A DNA stretch of 64,000 bases from Cellvibrionales bacterium UBA7375 (GTDB taxonomy: Bacteria > Pseudomonadota > Gammaproteobacteria > Pseudomonadales > Porticoccaceae): NCBI GenBank assembly GCA_949487135.1, contig CATAJQ010000002.1, positions 80,540 to 144,539 on the forward strand. The letters are read 5' to 3'. The notes under the pieces are model-generated. The model saw only the letters and a list, made by a program, of their open reading frames with translations, ran no database searches and was not told the origin of the DNA. Each line of letters opens with the position of its first letter. Position 1 is the stretch's first letter. Positions 11,863 through 21,476 of the stretch are shown one piece after another. The translations under genes were made by a program, and so were the position numbers.

Positions 11863-12603
11863 ATGTCAGATTCCTTATTCAGCCTAGATATTTTAGTTGC
11901 TCACAGAGGACTTCAAGCTCGCTACCCTGAAAACACCATTCTTGGGTTTAACAAAGCCATTGAGCAAGGTGCTAAATTTATCGAATTAGATATTCAATTT
12001 AGTAAAGATTGCTTGCCGGTTATTTATCACGACTCAGACCTTCAACGTGTTAGTGGCTGTTGTGGCACAATATTGGATTACTCTAGACAAGAGCTATTAA
12101 AATTACCCGCCCATGAACCACATAGATTGGGTAATAGCTTTAAATCTGAAACCATTGCACCTTTGGAGGCGCTGGTTGATATTTTACAGCAGCATCCCAA
12201 GGTGACTGCCTTTGTCGAGCTTAAAGAGGAATCTATAGCGCACTGTGGTAGAGAAACTATGCTCAATGCTGTCCTTGATATACTAAAGCCTGTGGAGCAA
12301 CAGGTAGTCATTATTAGTTATGATTATCTTCTGGTATTGGCTGCAAGGGAAAACCAATGGCCGAAAGTGGGTGTGGTTCTAAAGCAATGGCAGGATCTTA
12401 ATACTGAAATTGTACAAAATAGCACATCAGATTTTATCTTTGTTGACCATGAAAAGATCCCTGAAGAGATTGCTGATATTCAGGCGATAAAAGCACCCCT
12501 AGTGGCCTACGAAGTCGGTGATAAACAACTGGGTCAGCAACTGCTTAATAAGGGTGTCACAATGCTTGAAACGTTTGAACTGGAGCAATTAAGCTTAAGC
12601 TAA
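11863..12603 (+). CDS. Glycerophosphodiester phosphodiesterase family protein
   Basis: [46 protein letters not shown]. Confidence 0.93.
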   Translation: MSDSLFSLDILVAHRGLQARYPENTILGFNKAIEQGAKFIELDIQFSKDCLPVIYHDSDLQRVSGCCGTILDYSRQELLKLPAHEPHRLGNSFKSETIAPLEALVDILQQHPKVTAFVELKEESIAHCGRETMLNAVLDILKPVEQQVVIISYDYLLVLAARENQWPKVGVVLKQWQDLNTEIVQNSTSDFIFVDHEKIPEEIADIQAIKAPLVAYEVGDKQLGQQLLNKGVTMLETFELEQLSLS

Positions 12604-13991
12604 GACCTTCTCCACTGAGTACCTTCGCGGCTATCTTCTAAAACAACACCCGAATCCAGTAATTGCTGTCTTATCTGATCGGCTTTAGCAAAGTCCTTAT
12701 CCTGTTTAGCCTGCTGTCTTGCTTGAATATAATGTTCGATCTGTTCTGCGGATAATTGATTATCACCTCTGGCAAGGGTAAACCATTGCTCAGGATCTTG
12801 TTGAAGCAAACCGAGAATATCCGAAAGACCTTTTAATTCTTGCATCAAGGCAATCTGCTCATCGCCTTTAGCTTGATTAACCGCTTTTGCCAGACGATAA
12901 AGCTCACTGATAGCCACTGGTGTATTAAGATCATCCAAAAGCGCCTTAAAACCATCGCCAGAGCTATTTAGAAGGCTTTCTATTGGCGCTACACCTCGAA
13001 TAAAGCCATATAGGCTATCGAGAGTCCGCCAAGCGCTGTCGAGCAAGTCTTTACTAAAGTTTTGTTCAGAGCGGTAATGAGATGACAGGATAACGTAGCG
13101 CAGTACTTCTCCTGGGTATTGCTGTAAAAGATCTCTCACTAGGCGGAAATTACCCAGTGATTTAGACATTTTTTCGCCATCAATGTTTATAAAGCCATTG
13201 TGCATCCAAAAGTTTGCCAAAGGCTTGCCATCATTGGCACAGCAGCTTTGCGCTATTTCATTTTCATGGTGGGGGAATATCAAGTCATGGCCACCACCAT
13301 GAATATCAATGGTTTCGCCTAGATGCTTTTTAATCATGGCTGAACATTCAAGATGCCAGCCCGGACGACCTCTACCCCAAGGGCTATCCCAACCAGGCTC
13401 TTTCTCTGTTGAAGGCTTCCACAGCACAAAATCACCCGCATACTGCTTATAGCCAGCGACCTCAACACGGGCACCGGCCTCTTGCTCATCTAGATTGCGT
13501 TTAGAAAGCTCACCATATTTGGACATTGATGGCACAGAGAACAGTACATTACCCTTATCAGCTTCAATCTGAGAGTCTGCGGGATAGGCATGGCCTTTTT
13601 CAACCAGCGTCTCAACCATCTGAATCATATCTGGTATATGCTGAGTGGCATAGGGTATGACATCGGGCTCGAGAGTATTCAGGGCTAACATATCTTCAAA
13701 GTATGCATCAGAAAACTTATTAGTAATCTTATTAATATCTATAGATAAATCATTGGATTTGTTGATTATTTTATCATCAATATCGGTGATATTACGTGCA
13801 TATGTTACGCCAGGATAGATAGCGCGAAGTACCCGATAGAGTGTATCAAACACCACTGCGGGTCGTGCATTACCTATATGAACATAGTTATAAACCGTCG
13901 GACCACAGACGTACATGGTGACGTTATGTGGATCAATTGGCTGAAAATCTTGCTTTTCACGCGCTATGCTATTGTAGAGCTTAAGGTTCAT
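12600..13991 (-). CDS. cysS: Cysteinyl-tRNA synthetase
   Basis: [16 protein letters not shown] (HIGN), KMSKSLGN motif. Confidence 0.98.
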   Translation of the reverse strand: MNLKLYNSIAREKQDFQPIDPHNVTMYVCGPTVYNYVHIGNARPAVVFDTLYRVLRAIYPGVTYARNITDIDDKIINKSNDLSIDINKITNKFSDAYFEDMLALNTLEPDVIPYATQHIPDMIQMVETLVEKGHAYPADSQIEADKGNVLFSVPSMSKYGELSKRNLDEQEAGARVEVAGYKQYAGDFVLWKPSTEKEPGWDSPWGRGRPGWHLECSAMIKKHLGETIDIHGGGHDLIFPHHENEIAQSCCANDGKPLANFWMHNGFINIDGEKMSKSLGNFRLVRDLLQQYPGEVLRYVILSSHYRSEQNFSKDLLDSAWRTLDSLYGFIRGVAPIESLLNSSGDGFKALLDDLNTPVAISELYRLAKAVNQAKGDEQIALMQELKGLSDILGLLQQDPEQWFTLARGDNQLSAEQIEHYIQARQQAKQDKDFAKADQIRQQLLDSGVVLEDSREGTQWRRS

Positions 13992-15650
13992 TTAGGCTTT
14001 CCAGTTGTCTCGCAATCCAATGGTACAGTTAAATACTAGGCTTTCATCAGTCTTGCTGTCACGGCAGAAATACCCTTCGCGCTCAAATTGATAGCGCTCA
14101 GTAGGCTGAATATTAGCCAAACTTAATTCAGCTTTACAACCCTTGAGCACTTTTAACGAGTTTGGATTAATATGATCAGTAAAGCTACCCTCACCCGAAT
14201 CGGGTAGTGCTTGGTTAAACAGTCGGTCGTATAGATTGACTGTGCAGTCGACTGAATTAAGCGCGGAAACCCAGTGTATAACGCCTCTTGGCCTAATACC
14301 CTCTGGCGCATCAGCACCAACGGTATTCTCAATAACTGAAGCTTTGATTTCTTGTATATCACCAGTGGTGTCACGAATAACTTCATCTGCACGAATAATA
14401 TAGGCGCCACGCAATCTTACATATTCACCTAAAACCAAACGTTTGAATTTTTTACGCGATAAGCCGGTATCCTCAGAAAAGTCACTCTGATCAATATAAA
14501 TTTGACGATCAAAAGGTAGCTCTCTACTGCCGAGATCATCCCGTTGTGGGTGTGATGAGGCGGTAAACTGCTCAGATTGATCGTAATTAGTGAATGTCAC
14601 CAAAAGTGGCTTAAGTACACACATGGCTCTGCGAGCGTTGATATTGAGGTCGTCGCGAATAAAGTGCTCAAACTGCGCCATATCAACCACGCCGTCAGTT
14701 TTAGCTACTGCCAAGCTATCACAAAAGTTTCGAATCGCTTGAGGGCTTACACCTCGTCGGCGCAAACCAGAGATGGTCGGCATTCTAGGATCATCCCAAG
14801 CTTCAACATGCCCTTCATCTACCAGCTGCTTAAGTTTGCGCTTACTGGTTATGCTGTAATTGATATTTAAACGCCCAAATTCGTACTGACTGGGTGTTGA
14901 GGGAACATCAAGATTTTCTATAAACCAGTTGTATAGCGGTCTATTGGCAGCAAATTCAAGCGTACATATAGAATGAGTTACGCCTTCTATGGCATCTTCT
15001 TGGCCATGAGCAAAGTCATAGGCCGGATAGATATTCCACTTATCGCCAGTTCTATGATGAGCAATACGTTTAATTCTATAGAGCACCGGGTCGCGCATAT
15101 TAATATTTGGCGATGCCATATCTATTTTCGCACGGAGGGTCATTGCGCCTTCGGGTATTTCACCCGCTTTCATTTGTTCTAACAGCGCCCTGCTTTCAGC
15201 CGCTGGCCTATAGCGATAAGGACTTTCTCTGCCAGCTTCAGTTAGAGTGCCGCGATATTCACGCATCTGCTCCACATTAAGCTCACAGACATAGGCTTTA
15301 TTTTGATAGATTAGATCGCATGCCCATTGATAAAGCTGATCAAAGTAATCTGAAGCGAAACGAATATCGCCACTCCAGTTAAAGCCAAGCCATTTAACAT
15401 CCTCAATAATAGATTGAACATACTCATCGCTTTCTTTCTCAGGGTTAGTATCATCAAAGCGAAGATTGCATTCGCCAGCAAATGATTCCGCCAATCCAAA
15501 GTTAACACAGATCGATTTTGCATGACCAATATGCAGATACCCATTGGGTTCCGGCGGGAATCTGGTGACTACTTTAGATGTTTTACCCGAGGCTAAATCA
15601 TCGCCAATGATTTGCTGAATAAAATTGGTTGGTTTATCGCTGTCAGTCAT
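13992..15650 (-). CDS. glnS: Glutaminyl-tRNA synthetase
   Basis: RFPPEPNGYLHIGHAKSICVNF, DDTNPEKE. Confidence 0.98.
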   Translation of the reverse strand: MTDSDKPTNFIQQIIGDDLASGKTSKVVTRFPPEPNGYLHIGHAKSICVNFGLAESFAGECNLRFDDTNPEKESDEYVQSIIEDVKWLGFNWSGDIRFASDYFDQLYQWACDLIYQNKAYVCELNVEQMREYRGTLTEAGRESPYRYRPAAESRALLEQMKAGEIPEGAMTLRAKIDMASPNINMRDPVLYRIKRIAHHRTGDKWNIYPAYDFAHGQEDAIEGVTHSICTLEFAANRPLYNWFIENLDVPSTPSQYEFGRLNINYSITSKRKLKQLVDEGHVEAWDDPRMPTISGLRRRGVSPQAIRNFCDSLAVAKTDGVVDMAQFEHFIRDDLNINARRAMCVLKPLLVTFTNYDQSEQFTASSHPQRDDLGSRELPFDRQIYIDQSDFSEDTGLSRKKFKRLVLGEYVRLRGAYIIRADEVIRDTTGDIQEIKASVIENTVGADAPEGIRPRGVIHWVSALNSVDCTVNLYDRLFNQALPDSGEGSFTDHINPNSLKVLKGCKAELSLANIQPTERYQFEREGYFCRDSKTDESLVFNCTIGLRDNWKA

Positions 15651-15844
15651 ATTGCATCGCTTGATGGCTAATTTAGGTGCGAAGTATAGCTCTCAGCAGG
15701 CTTTCAATAAACCTTAACCCTCGTTGAAGTTGAAATAATTTATAAAATATCCATCCAATTACGACTTATTTAGATTAAACGCAAAGTTCTCTTTGATTTA
15801 CGCGCATTACAAATTAAAATGTAGGGTAGCTTCCTAAAAAATTA

Positions 15845-16366
15845 ATGGACCTTAATATGATTACATTCCGCACCACTATGGGCGATATTTTAATAGAATT
15901 AGATTTTGATAAAGCACCAATATCTTCTGCCAATTTTTTAACCTATGCTAAAGACAGCTTTTATAATGATACGGTTTTTCACCGTGTTATTAATGGCTTT
16001 ATGGTTCAGGGTGGCGGCATGACGTCTGATATGCAACAAAAAACAGGCAATGCTCCAATTGAAAATGAGGCTGACAATGGCCTAAAGAATGATATTGGAA
16101 CTTTGGCAATGGCAAGAACTGCAGACCCGCATTCAGCCTCTTCCCAGTTCTTTATCAATGTATCTAATAATGACTTCCTAAATCACAGCGGCAAAAACAT
16201 GCAGGGCTGGGGTTATGCGGTTTTTGGCAAGGTAGTAGAAGGTATGGATGTTGTTGAAAAAATCAAAACAGTCCCTACTGGGAGTGCCTTTGGACACCAG
16301 GATGTTCCCATTGATCCCATCGAGATCACTGAAACTATTATTAGCGACGAATACTCAGCTAAATAA
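15845..16366 (+). CDS. ppiB: Peptidyl-prolyl cis-trans isomerase (cyclophilin B)
   Basis: [31 protein letters not shown]. Confidence 0.96.
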   Translation: MDLNMITFRTTMGDILIELDFDKAPISSANFLTYAKDSFYNDTVFHRVINGFMVQGGGMTSDMQQKTGNAPIENEADNGLKNDIGTLAMARTADPHSASSQFFINVSNNDFLNHSGKNMQGWGYAVFGKVVEGMDVVEKIKTVPTGSAFGHQDVPIDPIEITETIISDEYSAK

Positions 16367-16374
16367 TTTAGTTT

Positions 16375-17091
16375 ATGGCTATCCTGTTTATATCAGATCT
16401 CCATCTATCACCAGAACGCCCGGAGGTAACCCGGGCGTTTTTGTCTTTCCTGCGACAACAAACAGATTCAACCGAAGCGCTGTTTGTTCTAGGTGATCTA
16501 TTTGAGGCATGGATTGGTGATGATGACACCTGTGCGACAGGTATTGAAGTTCAAAAAGCCTTTAAACAGCTAACTGACAAAGGCGTTGCCTTATTTGTCC
16601 AACATGGCAATCGTGACTTCTTTCTCGGTAAGCGATTCTGTAAAACCACTGGTGCTAACCTACTTGTCGATGAGCACCTTGTTGAATATAACGACAAAAC
16701 TGTTTTAGTGATGCATGGTGATACTCTGTGTACCGACGACGTTGACTATATACATTTTAGGCGCAAAATTCGTCATCCCATTAGTAAGTTCTGCCTACAA
16801 TTACTGCCATTAAAGTACCGGCAAAAATTAGCCACCAATATGCGCGCAAGAAGTAAGGCTGCCAACGCCAATAAAGCCAGCGCCATTATGGATGTTAATA
16901 CTAATGCAGTTGATGCGGTAATGACTAAACATGGGGTTACAACGCTTATACATGGGCATACACACCGACCCGACCGCCATCAACATACAGGCGGTGAAAG
17001 AATTGTGTTAGGTGATTGGCATGATAAGGGTTGGTATATAGTTTGGGATTCTTCAGGTATAAACTTAAAAAGCTTTAGCATCCTAGGCTAG
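16375..17091 (+). CDS. lpxH: UDP-2,3-diacylglucosamine diphosphatase
   Basis: LFISDLHLS, VLGDLFEAWIGDDD, HGNRDFFLG, HGHTHRP. Confidence 0.96.
   Translation: MAILFISDLHLSPERPEVTRAFLSFLRQQTDSTEALFVLGDLFEAWIGDDDTCATGIEVQKAFKQLTDKGVALFVQHGNRDFFLGKRFCKTTGANLLVDEHLVEYNDKTVLVMHGDTLCTDDVDYIHFRRKIRHPISKFCLQLLPLKYRQKLATNMRARSKAANANKASAIMDVNTNAVDAVMTKHGVTTLIHGHTHRPDRHQHTGGERIVLGDWHDKGWYIVWDSSGINLKSFSILG
16415..16442 (+). terminator. Terminator-like hairpin inside the 5' end of lpxH
   Basis: Perfect 9-bp stem AACGCCCGG-AGGTAAC-CCGGGCGTT followed directly by TTT. Confidence 0.6.
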
Positions 17092-17180
17092 ATTTATTTA
17101 TTACTCGTATAGAGATGGAAAACTCTCTGCTATGCGTTATTATTAACACAACATTTATTTAATTAATCAGGATACTACCC

Positions 17181-17864
17181 ATGAATACAAATCCAGATAA
17201 ATATAGCTCTGCAACAACTAATGCCCGTATTTCCACTGATGGTCTTGATCCTGCTGTAGCTAAAGTTTTACGCAGTACTTACACACTTTTAGGTGCAACT
17301 TTAACCTTTAGCGCTGTAATGGCCGGAATCTCTATGGCGATGAATGCGCCGTACTTTGGTTTATGGACTTTACTGCCCTACTTTATATGCCTGTGGATGG
17401 TTGAGAAAAACAAAAACAATGCTTCAGGCCTTGCTTGGGTATTTGCCCTAACCGGATGGATGGGCTTCACATTGGGCCCCATTATTAGCATTTATCTTGC
17501 CGACGTTGGCTCTGAGCCAATTATGATGGCGCTCGGTTCCACTGCGCTGGTATTTTTTGCCGCCTCAGCTTATGTACTAACCACAAGAAAGAACCTTAAC
17601 TTTATGACCGGTTTTTTGATGACCGGTATTCTGGTTGCCTTTGCCGCGGGAATTGCCAATATATTCTTACAAATACCTGCTCTAGCCATTACTGTTAGCT
17701 CTGTATTTGCCTTTCTTTCAGCCGCTATTATTATGTGGCAAACCAGTGCCATTATTCACGGTGGTGAGCGCAATTACATCTCTGCTACAGTGACCCTCTT
17801 TGTGATGATCTACAATCTTTTTGTCAGTCTTCTGCAAATATTTGGTGTTATGAGCGACGACTAA
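17181..17864 (+). CDS. Bax inhibitor-1/YccA family membrane protein
   Basis: Seven hydrophobic segments; VLRSTYTLLGATLTFSAVMAGISM; GFTLGPI. Confidence 0.9.
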   Translation: MNTNPDKYSSATTNARISTDGLDPAVAKVLRSTYTLLGATLTFSAVMAGISMAMNAPYFGLWTLLPYFICLWMVEKNKNNASGLAWVFALTGWMGFTLGPIISIYLADVGSEPIMMALGSTALVFFAASAYVLTTRKNLNFMTGFLMTGILVAFAAGIANIFLQIPALAITVSSVFAFLSAAIIMWQTSAIIHGGERNYISATVTLFVMIYNLFVSLLQIFGVMSDD

Positions 17865-17885
17865 TTTAAATTTTAGTTTTTACTC

Positions 17886-17912
17886 AAAGCCCTGCATACT
17901 GTAGGGCTTTTT
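17886..17912 (+). terminator. Rho-independent terminator downstream of the Bax inhibitor gene
   Basis: AAAGCCCT-gcatactgt-AGGGCTTT followed by TT. Confidence 0.85.
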
Positions 17913-17942
17913 ACTATTTAACTGATAATTGGCTTATCCCTG

Positions 17943-18245
17943 ATGACTGATCAAAGTAATTACCTCAATGAATTGCCTGAATGGTCAGCGGACTTAGCTT
18001 ATAAGCTAGGTATTGAGGAAGGATTTAAGCTCACCCAAGAGCATGTTGAAATACTTAATATTGCTCGTAAGTTTTATGCCGATTATGGATTCTCCCCGTC
18101 AATGAGACCACTGTGCAAGGTAGTTAGTGCCACTTTAGGAACTGATAGGGGACGCAGCATCTATTTAAATAAATTATTCCCGGGCAGCCCAGCCAAACTG
18201 ACGGCAAAATTAGCCGGCCTGCCAAAACCAAAGAACTGTTTATAA
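17943..18245 (+). CDS. tusE: Sulfurtransferase TusE/DsrC family
   Basis: WSADLAYKLGIEEGF, penultimate conserved Cys in GLPKPKNCL. Confidence 0.93.
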   Translation: MTDQSNYLNELPEWSADLAYKLGIEEGFKLTQEHVEILNIARKFYADYGFSPSMRPLCKVVSATLGTDRGRSIYLNKLFPGSPAKLTAKLAGLPKPKNCL

Positions 18246-18587
18246 ATGAATTTACTCGATTACAATCTAAATGCATTACCCGAACATCAAAACCTGGTGC
18301 CAACGAATCAATACGCCGAGTTATTAGCACAAATTGATAACTGGGAAATTATTCAAAAAGACGGTGTTGATCGCCTTTTTTGTGTCTTTAAATGCTCTGA
18401 TTTTGTTGCTGCAATGGGTTTAGCAGAATCTATCTCTGAGATTGCTGAACAGGTGGATCATCACCCTGCTCTTTTGATTGAATGGGGGAAGCTGTCAGTA
18501 AGCTGGTGGTCACATAATCTTAGGGGTCTGCATATTAATGATTTTATTATGGCTGCTAACACGCAAAAAATTTATAGCGCCCAATGA
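18246..18587 (+). CDS. Pterin-4a-carbinolamine dehydratase
   Basis: VDHHPALLIEWGKLSVSWWSHNLRGLHINDFIMA. Confidence 0.88.
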   Translation: MNLLDYNLNALPEHQNLVPTNQYAELLAQIDNWEIIQKDGVDRLFCVFKCSDFVAAMGLAESISEIAEQVDHHPALLIEWGKLSVSWWSHNLRGLHINDFIMAANTQKIYSAQ

Positions 18588-19678
18588 ATCAAGATAGCCT
18601 GCAAGTTCAAACAAACTACCAACAGCAGCTCTGTGACAAGGTTGATTACTATAAAAAGCTAATGGCCGAGGCTGGTATAACTCTGCCTGATTTGGAAATA
18701 TATGATTCACAGCCCTATGGTTTTCGTATGCGCGCTGAATTTCGTGTATGGCATGAAAATGGACAGGCTCATTATGCAATGAATAAGCCTGGTCAAAAGC
18801 GCCCTTTTATTATTCAAGACTTCCCCATAGGTTCTGCCCTTATTAATCGGTTAATGCCACAAATAATGGCTGAGGTAAATAATAGTGATACTCTAAGCTA
18901 TAAATTATTTAGCATGGAGTATTTGACCACTACCACTGGCGAAGCCTTAATAACTCTGATTTATCATCGGCAATTAGATGAACAATGGCAGCAGGTTGCC
19001 GAGCAGTTGCAGTCAACTTTTAACATCAAGGTCATTGGCCGTAGTCGCAAGCAAAAAGTTGTTCTGAGTGACGATTTTGTAACGGAAACCCTTGAGGTTC
19101 ATCAGCGCCAATATAGCTACCTGCAGGTTGAAGCCAGCTTTACTCAACCCAATGCCCAGGTCAATCAAAAGATGCTTACATGGGCTTGTAATTGCCTAGC
19201 TAACAGCAGTGATGACTTGGTCGAGTTGTACTGTGGTAATGGCAACTTTACTGCTGTTTTAGCCCAATATTTCGACAAGGTACTGGCTACAGAAATATCT
19301 AAGGTTTCGGTTAACTCAGCAAATACTAATTTTGCTGCTAATAAAATTGATAATGTCACCATCGCGCGACTTTCTAGCGAAGAGTTTACTCAAGCGCTTA
19401 ACCGAGAAAGAGCATTTAGGCGATTAGCCGATATTAATTTAGATAGCTTTAACTTTTCTACTATATTTGTTGACCCGCCACGTGCAGGCCTAGATTGCGG
19501 CACTGAGAAGTTAGTGACCGAGATGGACCATATTCTCTATATATCCTGTAATCCAGAGACCCTAGCTGCAAATTTACAGCAAATCACCAAGACTCACCGA
19601 GTGGTAAAAGCAGCTTTATTTGATCAGTTCCCTTGGACTCACCATATTGAATCTGGTGTTTACTTAGAAAGAATCTAG
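18584..19678 (+). CDS. trmA: tRNA (uracil-5-)-methyltransferase
   Basis: ELYCGNGNFTAVLA, FVDPPRAGLD, YISCNPETLAANL. Confidence 0.96.
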   Translation: MNQDSLQVQTNYQQQLCDKVDYYKKLMAEAGITLPDLEIYDSQPYGFRMRAEFRVWHENGQAHYAMNKPGQKRPFIIQDFPIGSALINRLMPQIMAEVNNSDTLSYKLFSMEYLTTTTGEALITLIYHRQLDEQWQQVAEQLQSTFNIKVIGRSRKQKVVLSDDFVTETLEVHQRQYSYLQVEASFTQPNAQVNQKMLTWACNCLANSSDDLVELYCGNGNFTAVLAQYFDKVLATEISKVSVNSANTNFAANKIDNVTIARLSSEEFTQALNRERAFRRLADINLDSFNFSTIFVDPPRAGLDCGTEKLVTEMDHILYISCNPETLAANLQQITKTHRVVKAALFDQFPWTHHIESGVYLERI

Positions 19679-20127
19679 GCACTCTTTGCCAGTGTATTAG
19701 CGGCTAGTTCTATAGCCTCAGAATGGCTCTCTTCAATTGATAAACGCTCTTTTTCTAATCGTTGCTTGTCTTGTGACGACAAAGCTTTCCAGGCGTCTAA
19801 AATCGGCAAATGCGAGGTTTCCATGGCTAGAGACTGAAATGCTTGCAATGATGGGGCTTGATCCTCTGTGGGGCTATAATGCTGAGCGAGAAAACCAATC
19901 CGCATAGCCGCCTCTGTTGGAGTTAAATCATTTTGTAAAAGCGCCTGAGCTATGACTCGTATCGAGTGCTGAGCATCAAGTTGCGATTGAGATTTTGGCT
20001 GAAATTCAACCGGCTGAGTTCTACGCTTGGCTTTTTGCTTTAATTTGAAGGCTAAAACAGCAGAATAGATAACTAAGATAGTGGTGATAACACCACCGAC
20101 AATAATTATTAATTGAAGATTAGACAC
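19675..20127 (-). CDS. DUF2489-like membrane-anchored protein
   Basis: N-terminal TM (IIIVGGVITTILVIYSAVLAF) and helical cytoplasmic region; family call from memory of pattern. Confidence 0.6.
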   Translation of the reverse strand: MSNLQLIIIVGGVITTILVIYSAVLAFKLKQKAKRRTQPVEFQPKSQSQLDAQHSIRVIAQALLQNDLTPTEAAMRIGFLAQHYSPTEDQAPSLQAFQSLAMETSHLPILDAWKALSSQDKQRLEKERLSIEESHSEAIELAANTLAKSA

Positions 20128-20155
20128 AGTATTCCCTTATAGATTAATAGCTATA

Positions 20156-21385
20156 CTACGCATCACTAGGGGGTATTAGTTTATCCGCTAAGGCTTTCTT
20201 AGTTTTAGCGCCGAGTGTTTTAAGCTCTTCACTGCGTTTAACTAAATTGCCTCTGCCCGTCGATAATCTCTTAAACGCAGTATCATAGGCATCCTTACTC
20301 TTATCAAGATGTTTGCCAATATCTTCTAGCGCCTCTACATGAAGGACAAAAAGATCATAAAGAGCACCGGCTTTTTCTGCTATCTGCTGGGCATTAATAT
20401 TCTGATCAGCATAGCGCCATAAATTTTTGATAGTTCTCAGAGTTACCATAAGTGTACTGGGACTTACTAGAATAATGCCTTTATCGTAGGCTTCGCGCAT
20501 AATATCCGGATCGTTATCCAAGGCGAGCATAAATGCGGATTCAACCGGAATAAAAATTAAAACAAAATCGAGACTATTAACATTTTCCAATTTTTCGTAA
20601 TTCTTAACGCTAAGACCTTTAATATGAGCTCGTAACGAATTGAGATGTTGGTTTAGGCTCTGGTTGCGGCCCTCACCCTCTTCAGCATGAAAGTAACGCT
20701 CATAATCAATTAAGCTTACTTTGGCATCAATTATAATATCTCTGCCCTCAGGTAGATGAATAATTACATCGGGGTTACGACGTTTACCCTCCTCATCTTT
20801 TAACGCGACCTGGGTTTCATATTCACGACCCTTGGATAATCCTGAGTCTTCGAGTAATTTTTCTAATACAAATTCGCCCCAATTGCCCTGCTGCTTGTTG
20901 TCGCCCTTGAGCGCATTAGCAAGACTGGCGGCATCTGATGAGACTTTCATGGTTTGCTTTTGCAGCTCACTAATTTGACCGGCAAGACGATTGCGATCAG
21001 CATTTTCTTTATCATAAGCTGAGGAAACCTGCTTGCGGAAGTCTCCAAGATCGCGTCGTAACGGGCTAAGGGATGTTTCTAATGCCTGTTTGCTCTGCTC
21101 AGAAAATTTAGTTTGCTTATCGTCAAAGATCCGATTCGCCAGATTTTCAAATTCTTGACCTAAACTGACCTTAGCTTCCTGAACCATTTTTAATTGAGAT
21201 TCAAAATTTGATTGCTGACTGGATAGTTTTTCTTCAAGTACAAGCTTTTCTGTATTGAGTTGGGCTATATCGCTTGATAACTCATTGCGACCTAATACTC
21301 GACCTAAAAGAGTGCCGATTAGTAGAGAAATGGCACAGGTGACGAGACCTATAAAAACGGTGCTTGTAAAAAAAGTCGATTCCAT
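20156..21385 (-). CDS. rmuC: DNA recombination protein RmuC
   Basis: N-terminal TM, coiled coil, GNWGEFVLEKLLEDSGL, RNPDVIIHLPEGRDIIIDAKVSL. Confidence 0.95.
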   Translation of the reverse strand: MESTFFTSTVFIGLVTCAISLLIGTLLGRVLGRNELSSDIAQLNTEKLVLEEKLSSQQSNFESQLKMVQEAKVSLGQEFENLANRIFDDKQTKFSEQSKQALETSLSPLRRDLGDFRKQVSSAYDKENADRNRLAGQISELQKQTMKVSSDAASLANALKGDNKQQGNWGEFVLEKLLEDSGLSKGREYETQVALKDEEGKRRNPDVIIHLPEGRDIIIDAKVSLIDYERYFHAEEGEGRNQSLNQHLNSLRAHIKGLSVKNYEKLENVNSLDFVLIFIPVESAFMLALDNDPDIMREAYDKGIILVSPSTLMVTLRTIKNLWRYADQNINAQQIAEKAGALYDLFVLHVEALEDIGKHLDKSKDAYDTAFKRLSTGRGNLVKRSEELKTLGAKTKKALADKLIPPSDA

Positions 21386-21476
21386 TGGCTAATTTATCCA
21401 GTTAGCTATTATTTATTGTAATGTTCTGAGATTATAGCGCTTAAATCTGAATTTAAATAAGTCTAATATTAAGCAG

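Noticed and set aside
14577-15182. 97-aa and 69-aa plus-strand ORFs
   Set aside because: Antisense to conserved glnS coding sequence, no recognisable motif
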